Shown: positions 16,915 to 25,430, counted from the stretch's first letter. The stretch: DNA of 51,425 bases from Terriglobia bacterium (GCA_020072965.1 JAIQFY010000037.1:1-51425); one strand, 5' to 3'. Program-made: numbers and translations. Notes: generated by a model from the sequence alone, not told the origin.

Positions 16915-18009
16915 TCATCGGGCAACGCGAGCGCTGATCCCTTTCATAACCTTTTCGACTTCCGCCAGCGTCACCATGGTAGTGTCGCCCGGAGTGGTCA
17001 TGGCGAGCGCACCATGTGCCGCTCCGCACTCGACGGCCCACTGCGGGTCACGACCCGCGAGAAATCCATAGATCAGACCTGAGGCAAAAGAATCACCCCC
17101 GCCGACCCGATCGTAGATCTCAAGATTTTCCCGGTTGGTGGCGCGATGCAGCTTTCCGTCGGAGTAGCAGACGGCTCCCCAATCGTTGATCGTTGCCGTG
17201 CGGGCATTGCGCAAGGTGGTAGCGACAACTTTCAAGCCAGCGTACTTTGCGACCACGCGCTCGATCATGCGCCGGAAGTTTTCCGGATCCAGCTTTGACA
17301 GATTGGCATCCACACCCTCCACTTCAAATCCCAGCGCCGCGGTGAAGTCTTCTTCGTTGCCAAGCATCACATCGACGTACGAAGCGAGCTCGCGGTTGAC
17401 CTCCTGCGCGTGTTTCTTCCCACCGATCGCCTTCCAGAGCGATTCACGGTAGTTCAGGTCGTAGGACACGATGACGCCGTGGCGTTTCGCCGCCTGCATT
17501 GCTTCCCGGGCGACCAGGGGCGTGGTTTCCGACAAGGCGGCAAAAATGCCGCCGGTGTGAAACCACCGGGCACCTTCACGACCGAAGATCAGATCCCAAT
17601 CGAAATCTCCGGGCTTGACCTGCGAGATGGCGGTGTTGCCGCGGTCCGAACAGCCAACCGCCGCGCGGACGCCGAATCCTCGCTCAGTAAAGTTGAGCCC
17701 GTTCCGAACCGATCGGCCGACGCCATCGTAAGGCACCCACCTGACGTGCGACTGGTCAACGCCGCCCTGATAAATGAAGTCCTGGATAAGCCGTCCTACC
17801 GGGTTGTCAGCAAATGCGGAAACGAGCGCCGTATTGAGACCGAAGCAGCGCCTCAGCCCGCGGGCCACGTTGTATTCACCGCCGCCCTCCCAGACCTGAA
17901 AACTGCGGGTGGTGTGGACACGGCCGTCCCCGGGATCGAGCCGGAGCATGACTTCTCCCAAACTGACCAGATCCCATTGGCACCCTGATTTAGGTTTGAT
18001 CGTTAACAT
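16915..18009 (-). CDS. kdgK: PfkB-family sugar kinase, 2-keto-3-deoxygluconate kinase-like
   Basis: 364 residues. PfkB fold: N-terminal VSLGEVMLRLDPGDGRV, substrate-side GGGEYNVARGLRRCFG, then FHTGGIFAAL, VSYDLNYRESLW, and the C-terminal anion-hole/catalytic motif YDRVGGGDSFASGLIYG (GGGD, where D is the base). Expected reaction is ATP-dependent phosphorylation of 2-keto-3-deoxygluconate to KDPG, which Eda (41132-41824) then splits. The gluconate-versus-KDG preference cannot be read from the sequence, which matters because the operon also carries gnd. AAAGGAC lies 7 bases before the start. It follows exuT by 98 bases. Confidence 0.88.
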   Translation of the reverse strand: MLTIKPKSGCQWDLVSLGEVMLRLDPGDGRVHTTRSFQVWEGGGEYNVARGLRRCFGLNTALVSAFADNPVGRLIQDFIYQGGVDQSHVRWVPYDGVGRSVRNGLNFTERGFGVRAAVGCSDRGNTAISQVKPGDFDWDLIFGREGARWFHTGGIFAALSETTPLVAREAMQAAKRHGVIVSYDLNYRESLWKAIGGKKHAQEVNRELASYVDVMLGNEEDFTAALGFEVEGVDANLSKLDPENFRRMIERVVAKYAGLKVVATTLRNARTATINDWGAVCYSDGKLHRATNRENLEIYDRVGGGDSFASGLIYGFLAGRDPQWAVECGAAHGALAMTTPGDTTMVTLAEVEKVMKGISARVAR

Positions 18010-18107
18010 GGGTTTGTCCTTTTACTCGATGTGACCGGCCCGTGGAAAAACGTACTCGCCATTGAGCCGGTTTACTCTTTTTTGATAGCTGAATGCAAGT
18101 AATTATC

Positions 18108-19418
18108 CTATTCGGCCTCCATTGAAGCCGGCTCAAGTCGCGGCGCCAGGAGCTGGATGATCAGAAGAGCAACCAGATAGGCCGATCCCGCGATGATAAA
18201 GACCGGGAGATAGGATCCAGTCCATTCGAGGACATAGCCGACGGTTTTTGCGATCAACATGCCGCCCACCGCCCCGGCCATGCCTCCAAACCCCACCACC
18301 GACCCGACGGCGCGACGCGGGAACATGTCCGAGGCGATTGTAAAGATGTTGGCGGACCATCCCTGGTGAGCGGCCGCCGCGAGGCTGATGAGGGCGACCG
18401 CCACGTACAGATTGGGAGTATGAGAGGCGAACACGATGGGCACCACCGCCAGCGCACACACCAGCATGGCCGTTTTGCGGCCCGCATTGAGGCTCCAACC
18501 TCGCTTGATCAATGCCCCCGAAAGCCAGCCGCCACCGATACTGCCGATGGTTGCGGCATTATAGATTACGAGGAGCGGCACGATCATCCCCAGCAAGTTG
18601 ACCTTATAGTTCCTGTTGAGAAAGTCCGGCACCCAGAAAAGGTAGAGCCACCAGATCGGGTCCGTCAGAAACTTGCCGATGGCAAACGCCCATATCTGGC
18701 GGTGACCGACGAGCCGTTTCCAGCGGATGGGAGTTGTCTTTTCAGCGGGATCACTGCGGATATAGGCCAACTCAGCAGCAGTCACGCCCCGATGCTCATC
18801 GGGATGGTGGTAGAAGGCAATCCACAGAATGAGCCACACGAAGCCGAGCGCCCCGGTGGCAATAAATGCGCCCTGCCATCCGTAGGTGTAGGTGAGCCAG
18901 GGGATGACGAGCGGCGTGACAATAGCGCCGACATTGGTGCCGGAGTTGAAGAGACCGGTCGCAAGCGCCCGCTCTTTTTTCGGAAACCACTCGGCAACGG
19001 TCTTGATGGAGGCCGGGAAGCTTCCCGACTCACCGAGCCCCAGCGCGAAGCGCGCGGCGCCAAAACCGAACACCGAACTTGCGAGGGCGTGGGCCATCGC
19101 TGCAAGGCTCCACAGGAAGACTGCCAGGGAGAAGCCCTTGCGCGTCCCCAGCCAGTCCATTATTCGACCCACCACCAGGAGACCCGCTGCGTAGGCCAAC
19201 TGAAACATGAAGATGATGTTGCTGTAATCGATTTCGCTCCAGTGCAGTTGGGCCTGCAAGGTGGGCTTGAGCAGGCCGATGACCTGGCGATCGATATAGT
19301 TGACTGTCGCCGCAAAAAACAATAAAGCGCAGATAATCCAACGGAAATGGCCGGAGGCTGCCACGGCCGCCGGTGTCGTCACCGGCTCCTCCGCGACCGC
19401 TGAATGTTCAATAGCCAT
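18108..19418 (-). CDS. exuT: MFS hexuronate transporter
   Basis: 436 residues, about 12 membrane helices. The family is the anion:cation symporter group of the major facilitator superfamily (ExuT/GarP). Signs are RWIICALLFFAATVNYIDRQ in helix 1, GRIMDWLGTRKGFS in the first cytoplasmic loop, ARFALGLGESGSFPASIK in helix 4, and AEWFPKKERALATGLFNSG. It should import galacturonate or glucuronate by proton symport across the inner membrane. Ribosome binding site AGGATGGCAGG precedes ATG 19418. Placed between gnd and kdgK in the operon, which supports a uronate substrate. Confidence 0.92.
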   Translation of the reverse strand: MAIEHSAVAEEPVTTPAAVAASGHFRWIICALLFFAATVNYIDRQVIGLLKPTLQAQLHWSEIDYSNIIFMFQLAYAAGLLVVGRIMDWLGTRKGFSLAVFLWSLAAMAHALASSVFGFGAARFALGLGESGSFPASIKTVAEWFPKKERALATGLFNSGTNVGAIVTPLVIPWLTYTYGWQGAFIATGALGFVWLILWIAFYHHPDEHRGVTAAELAYIRSDPAEKTTPIRWKRLVGHRQIWAFAIGKFLTDPIWWLYLFWVPDFLNRNYKVNLLGMIVPLLVIYNAATIGSIGGGWLSGALIKRGWSLNAGRKTAMLVCALAVVPIVFASHTPNLYVAVALISLAAAAHQGWSANIFTIASDMFPRRAVGSVVGFGGMAGAVGGMLIAKTVGYVLEWTGSYLPVFIIAGSAYLVALLIIQLLAPRLEPASMEAE

Positions 19419-19490
19419 TAACCTGCCATCCTTTCCGGATGCCCCTTTAATTCTGGATTAATACTCCATCCTCAGAAACTGAAACGAAGA

Positions 19491-20921
19491 TCAGTTCGTT
19501 TGCGCCTGGGTCGTCGGTGTCCATTCGGTGTGGAACACCCCTTCCTTGTCGATACGGCGATATGTGTGGGCTCCGAAATAATCACGCTGCGCCTGCGTCA
19601 GGTTGGCCGGCAGGCGGGCACTGCGGTAGGCGTCGAAATACGCCAGTGATGCACTCATCGCCAGAACGGGGAGGCCCATGCCCACAGCCGTCTGCACCAT
19701 GAAACGCCACGCCTCTTGACGACTTTCAACCGCGTCGCGGAACGTGGGGTCGAGCAATAGGTTCACGAGTGCAGGATTGCGGTGATAGGCCGCCATGATG
19801 TCGCCGAGAAGGCTGGCCCGGATGATGCAGCCCGCGCGCCAGATCTTGGCAATATCGGCGAGGTGCAGTTCAAACTTGTACTCTTCGGAGGCGAGACTCA
19901 TCAGGGCACAACCCTGCGCGTAAGAGGTGATCTTGCTCGCATACAACGCCGCCTCGACGGCCTCGATCAGCCGCCGCACGTCTCCGGCGTAGGCGGGGAT
20001 CGGTCCCCGAAGGACCTTACTCGCAATGACGCGCTGGGGTTTGAGGGCCGACAGGATTCGGCTTTCGACGGCCGCGTTGATGGTGGGGATCGGGGCGCCG
20101 ATGTCGAACGCATTCTGGCTGGCCCACTTTCCGGTGCCTTTCTGCTGGGCTTCATCCAGGATGACGTCCACCAGGGGCATGCCGGTTTCCGCATCCTGCT
20201 TCTCGAAAATGGCGGCAGTGATTTCAATCAAGTAGGATTTTAACTCCCGCTGGTTCCACTCGTTGAAAATGTCGTGGAGTTCATCGGCCGCGAGGCCCAG
20301 CCCGCGATGCAACAAGTCGTAGGCCTCGGCAATCAGTTGCATGTCGCCATACTCAATCCCGTTATGCACCATTTTGACGAAGTGCCCTGCGCTGCGCGGT
20401 CCCATGTACTCGACGCAGGGTTGGCCATCCTCGGCGCGGGCCGCCATGGCGCGGAGAATCGGAGAGACCGCTTCCCAGGCCTCGCGTTGTCCGCCCGGCA
20501 TGATGGCGGGCCCCCAGAGAGCACCTTCTTCTCCCCCCGACACGCCGGTCCCGATGTACAGGAACCCCTGGGATTCAAGTTCCTTATTGCGACGCTCCGT
20601 GTCAAGAAAGAAGGAATTGCCGCCATCCATCAAGATATCACCGGGATCCAGGTGCGGTTTCAGATGGGCGATGGCACTGTCGACGGCCGATCCGGCCGGC
20701 ACCATGATCAGAATCCGGCGCGGTTTTTCCAGTGCCTTCATCAAATCCGCGGGAGAGTCCGCGCCGGCAATTCTTTTCCCTTTCGCCGGGCCCTTGAGGA
20801 AGGTGCGCATCTTGGCGGCGTCCAGGTCATAACCGATGACTGGAAAACCATTTCGTTCCATGTTGAGAGCCAGGTTGGCCCCCATGACACCCAGTCCGAC
20901 AACTCCGATTTTGTACTCCAT
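19491..20921 (-). CDS. gnd: 6-phosphogluconate dehydrogenase, decarboxylating
   Basis: 476 residues, the normal size for the long NADP-type enzyme. It oxidises 6-phosphogluconate to ribulose-5-phosphate and CO2. NADP site GVVGLGVMGANLALNMERNG (5-24), the MVPAGSAVD segment, DGGNSFFLDT, the substrate motif GVSGGEEGALWGPAIMPGG, and GHFVKMVHNGIEYGDMQ with the catalytic Lys and Glu are all intact; the C-terminal helical domain with GTGKWASQNAFDIGAPIPTI is complete. AGGAG lies 5 bases before the start and the LarA-like gene ends 8 bases upstream, so the two are tightly coupled. Gnd is normally a pentose-phosphate gene; its place here suggests the operon feeds 6-phosphogluconate. Confidence 0.96.
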   Translation of the reverse strand: MEYKIGVVGLGVMGANLALNMERNGFPVIGYDLDAAKMRTFLKGPAKGKRIAGADSPADLMKALEKPRRILIMVPAGSAVDSAIAHLKPHLDPGDILMDGGNSFFLDTERRNKELESQGFLYIGTGVSGGEEGALWGPAIMPGGQREAWEAVSPILRAMAARAEDGQPCVEYMGPRSAGHFVKMVHNGIEYGDMQLIAEAYDLLHRGLGLAADELHDIFNEWNQRELKSYLIEITAAIFEKQDAETGMPLVDVILDEAQQKGTGKWASQNAFDIGAPIPTINAAVESRILSALKPQRVIASKVLRGPIPAYAGDVRRLIEAVEAALYASKITSYAQGCALMSLASEEYKFELHLADIAKIWRAGCIIRASLLGDIMAAYHRNPALVNLLLDPTFRDAVESRQEAWRFMVQTAVGMGLPVLAMSASLAYFDAYRSARLPANLTQAQRDYFGAHTYRRIDKEGVFHTEWTPTTQAQTN

Positions 20922-20929
20922 CTCTACTC

Positions 20930-22198
20930 CTAACCCGCGGTGGCGGTTTTTTTCTTGAGCCGGTATAGAATCTCCCCGGCGCGCGGCACCACATAAAGCC
21001 CTTCATGTTCACGGCCGCGCCATTCATCGATTCTGATTGATGCCGGATTGAGATAGTCAAGGTTGATGCGGCGGCATCGTTCCTCCGGAATCCCCGTGGC
21101 CAGCGTCACACGGATACGCGGGGTTTCAATGCCGGTCGCGAGATCATAACTGCCCAGGCCCTTGACGTGGGTCGAATGCGCCAGCACCCCACCGGGATAG
21201 TGTCGGAAACGCTCCCACTGCTTGATGAAATAATCGCGGCAGTGGTACCCGATCTCATCGATGAGTTTGCCGTGGGTATAGCTGACCTCGCTAAGATGCG
21301 GACCGTAGATAACGACTTCCCCGCCGTCCGCGACCGCCGGCTCCATCTTGTACATCCCTTTTGCCGCCGTCCACAGGTCGTCGTACATTTCCGGCATCAC
21401 CGAGAGTACGCGCCGAAAGGGCTGGTCCACATAGACAATATGTTTCTCGGCCGAAAGTTTCGAGGCCGCGGTCCACGCTTCCGGTGGCGAACCGAAATAC
21501 AGCCCGGCCAGGCCCTCATGAGTGACGACAAGCGCAAAGCATGCTGCCGGCCGGGGAATAAATGCGGCAGCGCGATCGATGACTGCCCGGACCGGCGTGT
21601 ATCCAGCCCCGATGACGTCGTAGTTCGTGATCACCGCACCAAGCCAGTGCGTGAAGTTGATGATCTCGGGTCCCGCAATGCCCGGGAAGAAGTACTTGTT
21701 GCCGCCTGAAAACCCGACCACCTCGTGTGGGAAGACCGGGCCACAAATGAAGAGAAGGTCATAATCAAGAATCAGCTTGTTGAGCGTCACCGGCACGTCC
21801 TGGGACATCAGGCCCCCCGTGATCTGCTCAATCTCACGGGCGGGAATCGTTCCCAGTGAGACAAAGTTCGCCGGGTTTTCCCAGTGGTGATTGAAGATGT
21901 GGGTTTCTCCAACTTTGCCGTCAATGACCGCGTGCCCCACCAGTCGCGTCAACTGGGCATCCGTCATCGGGGGATGTGTGCCGAGGGCCACCAGGTAGTC
22001 CAGAGCCTCGACACGCGGTTTCAGAATCTGCTGGAACCAGGTGAACATGACGGGCATCGGCATGGTGCGTGTGCCGTCGGGGATGATGATGAGAACACGC
22101 TTGCCCTCGACCGAGACTGTGGCCAATGCTTCGGTAATAATTTCGCCGATCTGGTCGTTGTTGAGATATCGGTCGGAGGAACCTTTTCCAATGGTCAT
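20930..22198 (-). CDS. LarA-superfamily nickel-pincer racemase/epimerase (candidate sugar-acid 2-epimerase)
   Basis: 422 residues. The N-terminal LarA domain has IIPDGTRTMPM (D41, R44), ALGTHPPMTDAQL (H75), VFPHEVVGFSGGNKYFFPG (H158, K168) and INFTHWLGA (H184). The spacings H158-K168 (10) and H158-H184 (26) equal those of the lactate racemase residues H174, K184 and H200, so the lysine that binds the nickel-pincer cofactor, the nickel ligand and both catalytic histidines appear present. The C-terminal domain contains GPHLSEVSYTHGKLIDEIGYHC. The superfamily racemises or epimerises alpha-hydroxyacids and includes a gluconate 2-epimerase. In this operon the natural substrate guess is D-mannonate/D-gluconate. 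LarB, LarC and LarE for cofactor synthesis are not in the window. GGAAG lies before ATG 22198. Confidence 0.85.
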   Translation of the reverse strand: MTIGKGSSDRYLNNDQIGEIITEALATVSVEGKRVLIIIPDGTRTMPMPVMFTWFQQILKPRVEALDYLVALGTHPPMTDAQLTRLVGHAVIDGKVGETHIFNHHWENPANFVSLGTIPAREIEQITGGLMSQDVPVTLNKLILDYDLLFICGPVFPHEVVGFSGGNKYFFPGIAGPEIINFTHWLGAVITNYDVIGAGYTPVRAVIDRAAAFIPRPAACFALVVTHEGLAGLYFGSPPEAWTAASKLSAEKHIVYVDQPFRRVLSVMPEMYDDLWTAAKGMYKMEPAVADGGEVVIYGPHLSEVSYTHGKLIDEIGYHCRDYFIKQWERFRHYPGGVLAHSTHVKGLGSYDLATGIETPRIRVTLATGIPEERCRRINLDYLNPASIRIDEWRGREHEGLYVVPRAGEILYRLKKKTATAG

Positions 22199-22253
22199 AT
22201 TATGTCTTCCTTAACCAGGACAACATGGACCAACCACTCAGCGTATTAGGAAT

Positions 22254-22311
22254 CCAGGAAGCAAGGAGGTCTATGCTAAACCCATCACTTGTTTGCCTCC
22301 TGGGTTCCTGG
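22254..22311. repeat. Imperfect inverted repeat between the HAD and LarA-like genes
   Basis: CCAGGAAGCAAGGAGG (22254-22269) and CCTCCTGGGTTCCTGG (22296-22311) are inverted copies with two mismatches and a 26-base loop. It lies in the 159-base gap inside the minus-strand operon and could fold in the transcript, either as a stability hairpin or as one of the genome's short repeats. Confidence 0.6.
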
Positions 22312-22357
22312 TGTCCTCATAAAGGTTTTGGCGGTTCCCTCGAGGTCTCCGCTGTGC

Positions 22358-23248
22358 TCAGGACTTCCATGGCGGGGTGGCCGGCAAGAGCCTCACAAAA
22401 TCCGCCAACAATTTCTCTTCGTAGGCCCCGTTGAACACGCCTGAAAGGAACTTGTAGATGCCTTCCTCATAAAAGCGTCTCCATGACTCCTCTTCGTGTC
22501 CGGGGTTGATGGGGAAGAACAGGGCGCCGTTCGCCCGCGCTGCTTCCAGGTCGCCGAATGCGTCCCCGATCATCAGCATGTGGTTGAACGCATATTTTCC
22601 GGCAGTCGCCATCTTCAGGTGCTGCTTCTTTGTCCCCATTTCCTGACCCGCGATGACGCGCACGTATTTCGCGATGTCATGCTCCTCCCATTCACGCATG
22701 AGCGCCTCGGTGGGAGTCTGCGAGACGACGATGCTGTCGGTCCGCGTCGCGAGCAGTCCCAGACTCTCTCGCACATACGGGAAGGGCGGCAGCCCGGAGA
22801 CGATATCGGAAATGCTTTGGTTGACCGCCAGGCTCCATTCCAGCGCCCGCGTCAACTCCGGATCGGGATGCCCGGCCATATACTCCCTGAGACCATCGTT
22901 GCTGAGGGGTTTGCCCGAGTCGATGAACTCGCGCAACCGGGGAGCCTTCGGAATTTCGACTTTTCGCGCGGTGACTTCGGGCCGTCTGATCAGCAGGTCG
23001 AACACCATCACGAGGGCAGGCCAGCGGTTGGTACCTCGCCACTTCGAGTAGAGATTGACGAATTCGGCGGTTTCGCGCGCGTATTTTGAGACGGCCTGCA
23101 GGTTCCAATGCTTGATCGTGTTGGGACAAAAACACTCCTTCTGTTTGATCTCCATGCTGTCAAAGGCGCAACCGTCGGAGTCGATGCCGACGAAGAATTC
23201 ATGCTGCGCCTTGAGTTCGGTCAATGCCGGTGCGATACAGGTGCTCAT
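22358..23248 (-). CDS. HAD-superfamily hydrolase
   Basis: 296 residues. Haloacid dehalogenase motifs: motif I VGIDSDGCAFDS (DxDG, D22 and D24 region), motif II IVVSQTPTEAL, motif III MGTKKQHLKMA with the Lys, motif IV MIGDAFGDLEAAR (GDxxxD). The long insert between motifs I and II forms a large alpha-helical cap, as in phosphoglycolate-phosphatase-like members. The reaction is probably dephosphorylation of a small sugar or sugar acid in the cytoplasm; no substrate can be named. Excellent ribosome binding site (AAGGAGAG, 8 bases before ATG 23248). Second gene of the uronate operon, so a repair or overflow role on phosphorylated sugar acids is a reasonable guess only. Confidence 0.8.
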   Translation of the reverse strand: MSTCIAPALTELKAQHEFFVGIDSDGCAFDSMEIKQKECFCPNTIKHWNLQAVSKYARETAEFVNLYSKWRGTNRWPALVMVFDLLIRRPEVTARKVEIPKAPRLREFIDSGKPLSNDGLREYMAGHPDPELTRALEWSLAVNQSISDIVSGLPPFPYVRESLGLLATRTDSIVVSQTPTEALMREWEEHDIAKYVRVIAGQEMGTKKQHLKMATAGKYAFNHMLMIGDAFGDLEAARANGALFFPINPGHEEESWRRFYEEGIYKFLSGVFNGAYEEKLLADFVRLLPATPPWKS

Positions 23249-23365
23249 ACGCTGTTCTCTCCTTGAAAGAGATTTCCATTCAGTCCGTGGGGGTCACATT
23301 GTAAGGCGACCAGGCTGGTCGCCCAACAACCCGGACCTTCGCTGGGGCACCACTCCTGAGGGCGG

Positions 23366-24241
23366 CTAGACGCCGCTAAAAGCGGAGAAGCCTCCATCAA
23401 TCGGCACGACCGTGCCGGTCACAAACGCCGATGCTGGCGACAGCAGCCACAGCACGGCGCCTAACAGGTCATCCGGATTCCCGAGCCGACCCATGGGCGT
23501 ATGGGCAAGGATCGATTTGCCCCGAGCCGTCCATTCACCGGTTTCACGGTCCTGGAGCAGGAACCGGTTCTGGTCGGTCAGGAAGAAACCCGGTGCAATC
23601 GCATTGACGCGAATATGGGGCGAATACTCCTGGGCCATGTGCACGGCGAGCCATTGTGTGAAGTTGCTCACACCGGCTTTTGCCGCGGAATACGCAGGGA
23701 TGCGCGTCAGCGGGCGGAAGGCGTTCATCGAAGAGATGTTCAGAATGATGCCACCCCCCCGTTCTGCCATGATCTTGCCGAAAACCTGGCACGGCAGAAT
23801 CGTTCCAAGGAGATTCAAGTCGAAGACCGCACGCAGCGCTTCGGTCGGAAGATCAAAGAATTTCAGATCGGGACTGGTCGTGGCCTGTGGTTTATTGCCA
23901 CCGGCAGCATTCAGCAAACAGTCCACTTTGCCAAACCTTGCCAGGACCTCACTGGCCACGCGGCGCAAGCTGTCGGTGTTCAGGACGTCGACTGCAAACA
24001 GATGAGTGTTGATGGCGTGCTCTCCCATGCGCTTCAAGAGGGCCTCGCCCGGTTCAAGACGCTGATCGAGGATGGCTAACTGAGCGCCGCAGCCGGCCAG
24101 CGCACAAGCGATTTCGCCCCCCAACACGCCCGCTCCACCCGTGATGACAACCGTCTGTCCTGTAAAATCGTAAAGCCTCGTCAGCTTGTCGGTTGTCATC
24201 GACATCGCTTCCATTTTTTCTTTTTCTGCAGTTGTGTCCAT
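23366..24241 (-). CDS. Short-chain dehydrogenase, D-fructuronate reductase (mannonate oxidoreductase)-like
   Basis: 291 residues, first gene of the operon. SDR motifs: VVITGGAGVLGGEIACAL (cofactor Gly motif), DVLN after strand 4, LLNAAGG (NAAG-type), NISSMNAF with the catalytic Ser, and YSAAKAG with Tyr and Lys; the end VTGTVVPIDGGFSAFSGV is typical. A fructuronate reductase of the SDR type is known in Bacillus subtilis (YjmF/UxuB), and this protein has the same extra N-terminal helix and GGNKPQATTSP loop seen in that group. It would reduce D-fructuronate to D-mannonate. Start uncertain: ATG 24241, or ATGs at 24214, 24205 or 24199. No uxuA gene follows in the window. Confidence 0.82.
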   Translation of the reverse strand: MDTTAEKEKMEAMSMTTDKLTRLYDFTGQTVVITGGAGVLGGEIACALAGCGAQLAILDQRLEPGEALLKRMGEHAINTHLFAVDVLNTDSLRRVASEVLARFGKVDCLLNAAGGNKPQATTSPDLKFFDLPTEALRAVFDLNLLGTILPCQVFGKIMAERGGGIILNISSMNAFRPLTRIPAYSAAKAGVSNFTQWLAVHMAQEYSPHIRVNAIAPGFFLTDQNRFLLQDRETGEWTARGKSILAHTPMGRLGNPDDLLGAVLWLLSPASAFVTGTVVPIDGGFSAFSGV

Positions 24242-24413
24242 AGGTCGGTCACCGAATTAAGGGATCGGTTCTCCTCAAAGGGTCATTCCGAGGACGCTTC
24301 CGTGCGGCGGGCGACCTCAATGTCGCGTCTGGGATAAAGCCCCCTTAAACATGTGTGAATCCACCCCTATTTGAGAAAACCAGCCTGGGGATGTTTAAAG
24401 TTATAGTTTAACA

Positions 24414-24426
24414 GTGGTCATACCAC
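24414..24426. promoter_or_regulatory. GntR/FadR-type operator, site 1
   Basis: GTGGTCATACCAC is a perfect 5-bp inverted repeat around a 3-base centre, the shape bound by FadR-subfamily regulators of uronate genes (TGGT-N-ACCA). It lies about 173 bases upstream of the SDR start, in the divergent region next to the GntR gene. Confidence 0.75.
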
Positions 24427-24520
24427 ATTTGCTAAAATCATCTACGTTAATATCATCTAAGAATAATCATGTCAAGGCATAATATTAACAACCAGATGGC
24501 TTTATTTGTATTTCTCCATT

Positions 24521-24550
24521 TTGTTATTGATAAGATTGAAAACATATGCT
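24521..24550 (+). promoter_or_regulatory. Putative promoter of the GntR gene
   Basis: TTGTTA (24521-24526) and TATGCT (24545-24550) are 18 bases apart and fit sigma-70 elements. Operator site 2 starts about 18 bases downstream, where a bound repressor would block the start of transcription. Matches are moderate, so this is tentative. Confidence 0.4.
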
Positions 24551-24567
24551 ATTTTCTTATTCTGTGA

Positions 24568-24580
24568 GAGGTCATACCAC
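24568..24580. promoter_or_regulatory. GntR/FadR-type operator, site 2
   Basis: GAGGTCATACCAC repeats 11 of 13 bases of site 1, with the core GGTCATACC and the following CAT also shared (GGTCATACCACAT in both). It is 37 bases upstream of the GntR start codon and fits autoregulation. Confidence 0.72.
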
Positions 24581-24617
24581 ATCGCTGTAGAGTATGATTT
24601 GAATTTCGGTTTGGACA

Positions 24618-25379
24618 ATGAGCGACATGAACAGATTTGACGGTTTTGCGGCGACTCAGCTGGTGGTGGCGCATGTGCGCGGACTGATCGAGCGAGGGCA
24701 ACTTCGATCTGGCGACCGGCTACCCGCGGAGCGGGAGCTCGCCCTCCGGTTGGGGGTGAGCCGAGCAAGCCTTCGAGCCGGCCTGCGGTCCCTTGCTGCG
24801 ATGGGCGTGGTTCAGACCCGGCACGGGTCCGGTTCTTTCATCACTTCGGGGCGGCCTGTCCTCGCCACGGATGCCCTGAGTTTCCTTGCCGCATTGCATG
24901 GTTTTACTCCTGCTCAGATGTTCGAGGCGCGATTAGTGCTCGAGGTATCAGTGGCCGGTCTGGCGGCGGAACGCGCCAATTCGGATCACCTTGTCGTGAT
25001 CAGTGATGAGGCGACGGGAATGTTTGCCTCATTAGATGACCCCCAGGCCTTCCTCCTGCACGACGCTCTGTTTCACCGCGCCGTGGCTCTCGCTTCGGGC
25101 AATCCCATCCTGTCGGCGCTCGTCAACATGGTGTCGGAGCTATTCCGGGAGCAGCGGCGGCAGACGATTGGACGCGCCAGCGACCTCAAGGAATCTGCCG
25201 AGGAGCACCGGGCCATTTACCAGGCCATTCGTGCCCACGATCCGGAACGCGCTCGCCGCATGATGAACGACCATCTGCAACGGGCGGAGCATGCCCAAGT
25301 GATCGAGGAGACCCGCTCGGGCGAGGCCGCCGTGGAGGAGAGCCCCGAGGTCATGCCCGAGGCCGCGGTAAAATCCTGA
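24618..25379 (+). CDS. FadR-subfamily GntR transcriptional regulator
   Basis: 253 residues. The N-terminal winged helix (about 12-78) shows SGDRLPAERELALRLGVSR and RHGSGSFI, the GntR signature. The C-terminal FCD domain (about 93-220) has FEARLVLEVSVAGLAAE, then the metal/ligand residues D in LLHDALFHRAVALASGN, and H in EEHRAIYQAI and NDHLQRAE, in the family pattern. Such proteins (UxuR, ExuR, LgoR types) are repressors released by uronates or sugar acids. It is divergent from the uronate operon and flanked by the two TGGTCATACCA-like sites. ATG 24618 lacks a clear ribosome binding site; a second ATG is at 24627. Confidence 0.9.
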   Translation: MSDMNRFDGFAATQLVVAHVRGLIERGQLRSGDRLPAERELALRLGVSRASLRAGLRSLAAMGVVQTRHGSGSFITSGRPVLATDALSFLAALHGFTPAQMFEARLVLEVSVAGLAAERANSDHLVVISDEATGMFASLDDPQAFLLHDALFHRAVALASGNPILSALVNMVSELFREQRRQTIGRASDLKESAEEHRAIYQAIRAHDPERARRMMNDHLQRAEHAQVIEETRSGEAAVEESPEVMPEAAVKS

Positions 25380-25430
25380 GAATACCAGCCTGCAATTCGC
25401 TTTATCCGAGCTTAACGAAGGGAAGGAAGA

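Larger units (their letters stand above)
24242..24617. promoter_or_regulatory. AT-rich divergent control region of the uronate operon and its GntR regulator
   Basis: 376 bases without a gene. The part 24395-24600 is much more AT-rich than the flanking genes and holds both operator sites and the putative GntR promoter. The SDR operon promoter should lie between 24242 and 24414 or overlap site 1, but I see no convincing -35/-10 pair for it. Confidence 0.6.

Noticed and set aside
24502-24768. Minus-strand frame of 88 residues across the GntR control region
   Set aside because: It covers the operators and is antisense to the GntR start; composition changes sharply inside it and no domain is seen.
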